A DNA stretch of 29,182 nucleotides. Source: CAG-964 sp902789345. GTDB taxonomy: Bacteria; Bacillota; Clostridia; Oscillospirales; Acutalibacteraceae. The DNA is taken from assembly GCA_052117325.1 (NCBI GenBank), contig JBQKJJ010000021.1. One strand, given 5' to 3'. The translations under genes were made by a program, and so were the position numbers. Below are positions 23,941 through 29,182 of this stretch, piece by piece. Each line of letters opens with the position of its first letter. The stretch's first letter is position 1. The notes under the pieces were generated by a model that was not told where the DNA came from, searched no databases, and was given only the letters and a program-made list of their open reading frames with translations.

Positions 23941-24855
23941 ATGGAATATGTGCTTGAAGTGAATGCTATAACCAAGCGTTACCGTAATTTTACTGCGCTA
24001 AACGGTTTGACCATGCGCATACCGAAAGGCTCTATATACGGCTTTGTAGGTCGCAACGGTGCAGGCAAAACTACACTTATTCGGCTGATCTGCGGTTTGC
24101 AGGAGCCGACAGACGGCAGCTACACACTTTACGGCGTAAAAAATACGGAAAGCAATATTATCCGCAGCCGCCGCAGAATGGGCGCTGTGGTGGAAAGCCC
24201 GGCGATTTATCCCGATATGACGGCAAAACAAAATATCCGTCAGCAATACCGTGTGTTAGGGCTTCCGTCCGATGATGGAGTTGATAAACTCTTGCACCTT
24301 GTCGGCCTTGGAGATACCGGTAAAAAGAAAGCAAAGAATTTTTCTCTGGGTATGCGTCAACGGCTGGGCATTGCCGTAGCTCTTGCGGGAAACCCGGACT
24401 TTTTGGTGCTGGATGAGCCAACGGGAGGTCTTGACCCGCAGGGCATTATTGAAATGAGAGAGTTGATTTTAAAACTTAACCATGAGCATGGTATTACCGT
24501 ACTGATTTCCAGTCACATACTGGATGAGCTTTCCCGCCTTGCCACCCATTTTGGATTTATCGACGGAGGTCGAATGGTAAAAGAAATGAGTGCAGAAGAA
24601 CTGGAAGCACGCTGTCGCAAGTGTATTTGTGTCGAAGTGAGTGATACAAAGGCACTTGCCCGTGTACTGGACGGTATGAAAATTGAATATAACATCATAG
24701 ATGATTTCCATACGGATATTTACGCTGAGATTCCGGTTACGGCGCTTGTATTGGCACTGGCAAAGGAAAAGTGTACTGTAAACAAGCTTACGGAGCAGGA
24801 CGAAAGCCTTGAGAGCTTCTATATGAACCTTGTGGGAGGTGAGCACCATGCGTAA
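23941..24855 (+). CDS. ABC transporter ATP-binding protein (bacitracin/lantibiotic type)
   Basis: A 304-residue ATPase with Walker A GRNGAGKTT at 37-45, signature SLGMRQR at 135-141, Walker B FLVLDEP at 154-160, the D-loop GGLDPQG after it and switch His192 in ISSH. The C-terminal extension of about 90 residues after the nucleotide-binding domain is typical of BcrA-type ATPases that work with a separate permease to remove or exclude peptide antibiotics. AAGGAGGT (23924-23931) is the ribosome binding site. It overlaps the permease gene by 8 nt, so the two are made together. Substrate is not known. Confidence 0.95.
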   Translation: MEYVLEVNAITKRYRNFTALNGLTMRIPKGSIYGFVGRNGAGKTTLIRLICGLQEPTDGSYTLYGVKNTESNIIRSRRRMGAVVESPAIYPDMTAKQNIRQQYRVLGLPSDDGVDKLLHLVGLGDTGKKKAKNFSLGMRQRLGIAVALAGNPDFLVLDEPTGGLDPQGIIEMRELILKLNHEHGITVLISSHILDELSRLATHFGFIDGGRMVKEMSAEELEARCRKCICVEVSDTKALARVLDGMKIEYNIIDDFHTDIYAEIPVTALVLALAKEKCTVNKLTEQDESLESFYMNLVGGEHHA

Positions 24856-25678
24856 ATTACTTAGAGCAAACTTTTCCAGGCTGCTGCACGACAGAACATT
24901 TCGGTTGCTGACAGCCCTGACGGTGTTTTTCGGCGTTTTCATGACGGTAGTCAACGCCATCAATGTCCACCGGGAGGGTGCCGTTTGGGTAATGGATTTC
25001 AGACTGCTCAACTGTGCCATTCTTTGCCCTATCCTGACTTCGGTCTTGGCGGCGCTGTTTGTGGGCAGCGACTATTCCGGCGGGACACTGCGCAACAAAC
25101 TGATTGCCGGGCACCGGCGGGGCAATATTTACCTTGCCAATCTCATCACCTGTTGCTGTGCCGGTATCATTCTGACCATTGCCTTTGTCGTTCCGCAAGG
25201 TGCCCTCGGGCTTCTGCTGGGAGAGCAGATACAATCCGCTCCGGCAAAGCTACTGATGTATGTAGCGCTGAGCCTTGCACTTATGTTTGCCTTTACGGCG
25301 CTCTTTACGCTGATTGCCATGCTGTGCCAAAACAAATCGCACACGGTAGCAGGATGTATTCTACTGGTATTTGTGTTGCTCTTCTTCGGCGTCTACATCA
25401 CCTCTGCACTGAACGAACCGGAGTATCTGGCGGGCTATTCCTATACAGAGAACGGAGTGACAGTGGAGAAACCGGAAACGAAAAATCCCAATTATGTTAG
25501 TGGAACTAAGAGGCAGGTATATGAATTTATGCAGGACTTTACACCGGGCGGGCAGATGCTTCAAATCAGTGATATGGACGCGGAAGAGCCGGCGACGCTT
25601 GCCCTGTATGATGGAATCATTTTGCTTGCTGTAACCGGTGTTGGAACGGTATTCTTCCGACGCAAAGACTTGAAATAA
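24848..25678 (+). CDS. ABC transporter permease
   Basis: A permease of about 276 residues. I chose ATG 24848, preceded by GGAGGTGAG, over a start at 24830 that would overlap the ATPase further. It has a first hydrophobic segment at about 16-36, then four more in residues about 55-190, and a C-terminal one at about 250-268. A large hydrophilic segment lies at about 185-245 (EPEYLAGYSYTENGVTVEKP), the only big loop. This matches the six-span ABC2/BcrB-type permeases. It pairs with the ATPase just upstream and lies 11 bp before the sensor kinase gene. Confidence 0.9.
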   Translation: MRKLLRANFSRLLHDRTFRLLTALTVFFGVFMTVVNAINVHREGAVWVMDFRLLNCAILCPILTSVLAALFVGSDYSGGTLRNKLIAGHRRGNIYLANLITCCCAGIILTIAFVVPQGALGLLLGEQIQSAPAKLLMYVALSLALMFAFTALFTLIAMLCQNKSHTVAGCILLVFVLLFFGVYITSALNEPEYLAGYSYTENGVTVEKPETKNPNYVSGTKRQVYEFMQDFTPGGQMLQISDMDAEEPATLALYDGIILLAVTGVGTVFFRRKDLK

Positions 25679-25689
25679 GGAGCTGACAT

Positions 25690-26583
25690 ATGGAGTTTTG
25701 GGTTGTGTTTATCATTGGTATGCTTGCATTGGTTGTTGCAGGGTTACTGGTGTATCTGCTCTCATTACGCTCGTCACTGAAAGAGGCCGCACGGGAGCTG
25801 GACGACAAATTAAAAACGGATACTAACACTCTCATCTCCATTTCTTCCGGTGACAAGGCAATGCGTGCCCTTACTGCGCAAATGAACAATCAGCTTAGAG
25901 CACTCCGCAAAGAGCGATTAAAGCTGCAACACGGCGATATTGAATTAAAGAATGCCGTCACAAACGTTTCCCACGACCTGCGCACACCGCTGACGGCAAT
26001 TTGCGGCTATCTCGATTTATTAGAGCAGGAGCCGCTTTCGGAAAAAGCACAGTGCTATCTTGCTGTGATTCGTGAGCGCACCGATACTATGCGAGAGCTT
26101 ACTGAGGAGCTATTTAGGTATTCCGTGGTCGTGGGAACGGTAGAGGAACCCAGCAAAAGTCCGGTTTGCCTGAATGACATTTTGGAACAGAGCCTTGCCG
26201 GGTTTTACGGGACGCTTTCCGAACGTGGGATTGTACCCGATATTGAAATACCGGAGCAGCCTATTATGCGAGCGCTTGATAAAAATGCTCTGCCACGGAT
26301 TTTTGATAATATTCTTTCAAATGCCGCCAAGTATTCCGACGGTGATTTGACCGTGAAACTGTTGCAAGACGGCACAGTAATTTTTGAAAACAGCGCAAAA
26401 GAATTGGATACCGTGCAAACTGCACACCTGTTTGACCGCTTTTTTACACTGAACACAGCACGAGGCGGAACAGGGCTTGGCTTATCCATAGCAAAGCTAC
26501 TTACCGAAAAAATGAACGGTCATATCACGGCAGAATACCGTAAAGGCAAATTGAGCGTTCGTGTTCTTTTTTCGGATTGTTAA
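25690..26583 (+). CDS. Sensor histidine kinase
   Basis: A 297-residue kinase with one N-terminal membrane segment (about 4-26) and no sizeable sensing domain, like kinases that sense through a partner transporter. The H-box NVSHDLRTP carries His95, the N-box IFDNILSNAAKYS has Asn207, and the G-box GGTGLGLSIAKLL starts near residue 259. AAGGAGCTGACAT gives a ribosome binding site 7 nt before the ATG. It ends the regulator-ABC-kinase unit. Its lack of an input domain suggests the permease or the stimulus itself supplies the signal; that is inference. Confidence 0.95.
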   Translation: MEFWVVFIIGMLALVVAGLLVYLLSLRSSLKEAARELDDKLKTDTNTLISISSGDKAMRALTAQMNNQLRALRKERLKLQHGDIELKNAVTNVSHDLRTPLTAICGYLDLLEQEPLSEKAQCYLAVIRERTDTMRELTEELFRYSVVVGTVEEPSKSPVCLNDILEQSLAGFYGTLSERGIVPDIEIPEQPIMRALDKNALPRIFDNILSNAAKYSDGDLTVKLLQDGTVIFENSAKELDTVQTAHLFDRFFTLNTARGGTGLGLSIAKLLTEKMNGHITAEYRKGKLSVRVLFSDC

Positions 26584-26652
26584 GGGGATAACCGACCATG
26601 ATTGGTAAATTTGCATTGTTTCTATAACATATAGAAAAGAGGGGGAAAAGTG

Positions 26653-27153
26653 ATGTCCAAAAGAGTACGGCAATACATAGGTATTCTGGCGGCTGTTATT
26701 GCCTATTATTTTGTTCATGAGGGGGCGCACCTGCTGTATGCCCTTTTTACCGGTGTGTTTCAGAAAATTAACTTTATGGGGATTGGAGTACAGATTGTGG
26801 TGTTCAGCGAACGCATGACAGATACGCAGCTTGGCATATTCTGCCTTCTGGGTGCGTTGGCAACTTTTTTAGTCGGGTATTTGCTGACGGTGCTTGCAAA
26901 GAAAATTTCCAATGTCAAAAGTAAGCTGTTTCGTGCAGTTCTGTATTACATTACGATTGCGCTTCTTTTGATTGACCCGCTGTACCTGAGTATTTTGTGT
27001 GGCTTGTTTGGCGGCGGAGATATGAATGGCATTGCACTTCTTTGCCCGGAATGGATTGCAAGGTGTATTTTCGGTGTATTGCTCCTTGTGAATGGACTGG
27101 TATTTTGGAAGCGGCTGTTGCCGATATACCGGGAATCATTTGCGGTAAAATAG
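26653..27153 (+). CDS. Small membrane protein with HExxH motif
   Basis: A 166-residue protein. The start at ATG 26653 is preferred over GTG 26650 because GAGGGGG (26639-26645) then sits 7 nt upstream. It has four or five membrane segments. HEGAH at 22-26, inside the first, matches the HExxH zinc site of M50/site-2-type proteases, and GGGDMNG at about 120-126 could supply the third ligand (Asp). It is far shorter than typical site-2 proteases. The position 70 bp after the sensor kinase suggests it belongs to the same resistance unit. Both protease activity and target are unproven; it may be a degenerate or non-enzymatic relative. Confidence 0.8.
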   Translation: MSKRVRQYIGILAAVIAYYFVHEGAHLLYALFTGVFQKINFMGIGVQIVVFSERMTDTQLGIFCLLGALATFLVGYLLTVLAKKISNVKSKLFRAVLYYITIALLLIDPLYLSILCGLFGGGDMNGIALLCPEWIARCIFGVLLLVNGLVFWKRLLPIYRESFAVK

Positions 27154-27485
27154 CAAGGAAAGTTAAGAAGAAACCCTTCGGGTGCAATATAATGTTCCTG
27201 TAGGGAGTTGAATGGGACGGCAACGGCGGTATTAATAAGGCGTTTTTATATATTAAAGAATTGTCCGGGTTGTGCAATATACAAATTGCAACCACACGGG
27301 TATGCCGTTTTGAGGATTTTGGAAGAAGGAACGCCGGATACCGCCCCGTTTGGAATCTTATTGGAAACTTAAAACGAGTTTGCCACAGACAGGAGATGCC
27401 TTTAGGTTAAACAGGCAAAATTCAAAGAGCTTGTCAAGAACAATAATTGAGCAGAAAATATTGGTGACAGAAACGGGGATTGAAT
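27154..27485. other. Gene-free stretch before the XRE regulator
   Basis: No intact gene is visible. An ACCCTTCGGGT hairpin lies at 27171-27181, and an imperfect inverted repeat around 27265-27300 contains TGCAAT/ATTGCA. TTGTCA with GAAAAT 17 bp on (about 27432-27460) is a weak promoter candidate. The ribosome binding site of the next gene is CGGGGAT just before 27480. Confidence 0.35.
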
Positions 27486-28091
27486 ATGGAATTTCATGAA
27501 AAATTGCAGAAACTCAGAAAGAGTCGCGGGCTGACGCAGGAAGAGCTTGCGGAGCTACTCTATGTTTCCCGCACGGCTATTTCTAAATGGGAATCCGGCA
27601 GAGGATATCCTAATATTGAATCATTAAAGGCAATTTCAAGGTACTTTTCCGTATCCTTGGATGATTTGCTTTCAAGTGATGCCATATTGGAGATTGCCGA
27701 AGAAGACGGAAAGCAAAAAGAAAACCGTATGCGTAATCTTGTTTTTGGACTGCTGGACTGCGGAATGGCATTGCTTATTTTTCTGCCGATTTTTGGGCAA
27801 AGAGAAAACGGTGTTGTCTGTGAAGCTTCGTTGCTTACAATGATCACTGTTACACCATACATAAAAGCTTTATTTTTTGTTATCGTTGTTTTGACAATAC
27901 TCTGTGGTATCGCATTGCTTGCTTTGCAAAGCTGTCGTGCCGCATGGTGGCTCAATGTGAAACACAAGCTCTCCGTAGGGTTCAGCACCGCCGGCACATT
28001 AATTTTTGTTGCTGCCTTGCAGCCCTATGCGGCGGTATTTACGTTTGCATTTCTTATAATTAAGGCACTGTTGCTTATAAAATGGGCTTGA
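27486..28091 (+). CDS. XRE-type regulator fused to a membrane domain
   Basis: A protein of about 201 residues starting at ATG 27486 (TTG 27480 is the other option but lacks spacing from CGGGGAT). Residues about 4-60 form a Cro/CI helix-turn-helix (LRKSRGLTQEELAELLYVSR, AISKWESGRGYPN). After a short linker, four hydrophobic segments at about 85-200 form a membrane domain. Such fusions are common in clostridia, often next to membrane or antibiotic-resistance genes, and may sense membrane state. A 17-bp palindrome begins at its stop codon and may be its operator. A PAP2-family gene follows 108 bp later. Confidence 0.92.
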   Translation: MEFHEKLQKLRKSRGLTQEELAELLYVSRTAISKWESGRGYPNIESLKAISRYFSVSLDDLLSSDAILEIAEEDGKQKENRMRNLVFGLLDCGMALLIFLPIFGQRENGVVCEASLLTMITVTPYIKALFFVIVVLTILCGIALLALQSCRAAWWLNVKHKLSVGFSTAGTLIFVAALQPYAAVFTFAFLIIKALLLIKWA

Positions 28092-28105
28092 TACGATTCG
28101 TATCA
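28089..28105. promoter_or_regulatory. 17-bp palindrome after the XRE gene
   Basis: TGATACGA-T-TCGTATCA is a perfect 8-1-8 palindrome. It starts at the stop codon of the XRE gene and lies 93 bp upstream of the PAP2 gene start. Cro/CI-type proteins bind short palindromes, so it could be the operator controlling the next gene. There is no T-tract to make it a terminator. Confidence 0.6.
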
Positions 28106-28198
28106 GCCATGTGACGCACCGATTCTTGTTCTTTTTGTACAATGGTTTTATGCTGTGTTCAGGCAAAAGCCAATATACAGATAAAGGAACGAAAGAAC

Positions 28199-28861
28199 AT
28201 GAAAAAAAGAAACACGAAATATTTTTGGATAGGAACTGCCTTCATTGCGGCATTTGTACTCTGGACTGCTCTAGTCAGTTTAATTGATGTCCGGACTATT
28301 GGGCCCAACGGCTCATCCGTAGGTTTTGCAACACTGAACGGGTTTGTACACGAAACAATTGGCGTTCATATGACGCTGTACACAATTACAGATTGGCTGG
28401 GACTAATTCCCATCGGTTTTGTTTTCGGCTTTGCCGTTTTGGGGTTTGTTCAGCTTATTCGGAGGAAAAGCCTACTCAAAGTGGATTGTAGTATATTAGT
28501 GCTCGGCGTATTTTATATTGTTGTAATAGCAGCGTATCTTCTATTTGAAGAAGTAGCTATCAATTATCGCCCTGTGTTGATTGACGGCAACTTAGAAGCG
28601 TCTTACCCATCATCAACAACCATGCTTGCATTATGCGTTATTCCAACAGCTATGGTGCAGCTAAAGTTTCGCATTCACAAAGCGTATGCTTGTAAAGCAA
28701 TTCTTGATATTCTTGCAGTATTTACTGCCTTTATGGTAGTTGGTCGGCTTATTTCCGGCGTGCATTGGCTGAGCGATATTATCGGTGGTGTGTTACTGAG
28801 CACAGGACTGGTGATGTTGTATGTTGCAACAGTAAAGGCATTGCCGCAAAAAAATATGTAA
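28199..28861 (+). CDS. Divergent PAP2-family membrane phosphatase
   Basis: A protein of about 220 residues. I chose ATG 28199, preceded by AAAGGAACG, over an upstream ATG at 28142 that adds 19 residues without a ribosome binding site. It has five or six membrane segments. The third PAP2 motif is kept in GRLISGVHWLSDIIGG (Arg, His, Asp present, first Ser replaced by Gly). The earlier motifs are altered: NYRP with Glu in place of the usual Lys, and PSST where PSGH is normal, so the proton-donor His is missing. Known PAP2 enzymes dephosphorylate lipid phosphates such as undecaprenyl pyrophosphate. Here activity is doubtful. It probably shares regulation with the XRE gene upstream. Confidence 0.85.
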   Translation: MKKRNTKYFWIGTAFIAAFVLWTALVSLIDVRTIGPNGSSVGFATLNGFVHETIGVHMTLYTITDWLGLIPIGFVFGFAVLGFVQLIRRKSLLKVDCSILVLGVFYIVVIAAYLLFEEVAINYRPVLIDGNLEASYPSSTTMLALCVIPTAMVQLKFRIHKAYACKAILDILAVFTAFMVVGRLISGVHWLSDIIGGVLLSTGLVMLYVATVKALPQKNM

Positions 28862-28930
28862 AGTAAAATAAGTCGAGAAATCTGCGAATTGTAATCCCTA
28901 TATTGCAACAATTGTGTAGGAAAATAAAGC

Positions 28931-28968
28931 AAGTGCCGCCATGGGTATCCCAAAGCGGCACTTTTTTT
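28931..28968 (+). terminator. Strong terminator after the PAP2 gene
   Basis: AAGTGCCGC (28931-28939) pairs with GCGGCACTT (28955-28963), with a nested GGGTATCCC inner stem, followed by seven Ts. It ends the cargo region's plus-strand transcription. Confidence 0.93.
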
Positions 28969-29000
28969 GATAATTGTCTTATTAGCGTAACTATAAACCT

Positions 29001-29138
29001 ATGACCGTTTTGAAAAGCGTGAGGTCAAGTAAAAGCAAGGAAGCAGTAAAATTTTACTTAAAAAATGGATGCGCGCGTTGTAAAATGAAGTTGAACATTT
29101 TAAAAAAAAATGAGGTCCATAGCGGACCACTGTGTTAG
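29001..29138 (+). CDS. Possible 45-residue small protein
   Basis: An ATG-to-TAG frame encodes a basic peptide (MTVLKSVRSSKSKEAVKFYL..., then GCARCKMKLN). It has one CxxC pair and many Lys. I see no ribosome binding site, and the end overlaps a small GGTCC/GGACC hairpin (29113-29127). I do not recognise it. It may be chance. Confidence 0.25.
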   Translation: MTVLKSVRSSKSKEAVKFYLKNGCARCKMKLNILKKNEVHSGPLC

Positions 29139-29182
29139 AATTAAGTTACCACACAAAATACACACAGGAAGAGGCAATCGCT

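Overview
The window looks like part of a plasmid or secondary replicon (chromid) from a low-GC Gram-positive gut bacterium, most likely a Ruminococcus/Oscillospiraceae-type clostridium. Supporting this are strong AGGAGG ribosome binding sites, TTGACA/TATAAT promoters, LPXTG and class C sortase chemistry, and a Rep_3-type initiator with iterons. The taxonomic guess is inference only.

Layout. (1) 1-8.2 kb, minus strand: a sortase-assembled pilus locus. It holds a SpaA-like major pilin with an LPLTG anchor, three consecutive overlapping sortase genes, and a large exported beta-repeat surface protein that runs off the left edge and has its own promoter. (2) 8.8-15.2 kb, minus strand: the replication and maintenance core. 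It holds a tyrosine recombinase with an N-terminal zinc ribbon, a ribbon-helix-helix partition partner, ParA, a 1.3 kb AT-rich non-coding region with tandem repeats (candidate centromere), the Rep_3-like initiator, and an origin. The origin has 11 head-to-tail 22-bp iterons, five scattered iterons (one inverted) and an inverted iteron-core repeat overlapping the rep promoter. (3) 15.4-18.9 kb, plus strand: a frameshifted cupin gene, a carboxymuconolactone-decarboxylase-like protein, a DUF2974 alpha/beta hydrolase, and two uncharacterised membrane proteins. (4) 19.2-28.9 kb, plus strand, visibly more GC-rich: an acquired cargo region. It holds a TetR regulator with its own operator, a KTR Cys-rich protein, a DUF998 membrane protein with a 5' frameshift, a decayed ClpP-like gene lacking catalytic residues, a truncated CatB/Vat-type acetyltransferase, an erythromycin-esterase-family protein, a response regulator/ABC transporter/histidine kinase set of the peptide-antibiotic-resistance type, a small HExxH membrane protein, an XRE-membrane regulator and a divergent PAP2 protein.

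How it works together (inference): Rep binds the iterons to start replication and the inverted operator to limit its own synthesis. ParA plus the RHH protein segregate the replicon, and the recombinase may resolve dimers or integrate. The pilus offers adhesion, and the cargo region offers sensing and resistance to drugs or antimicrobial peptides. At least four cargo genes are broken, which suggests ongoing decay of an acquired segment.
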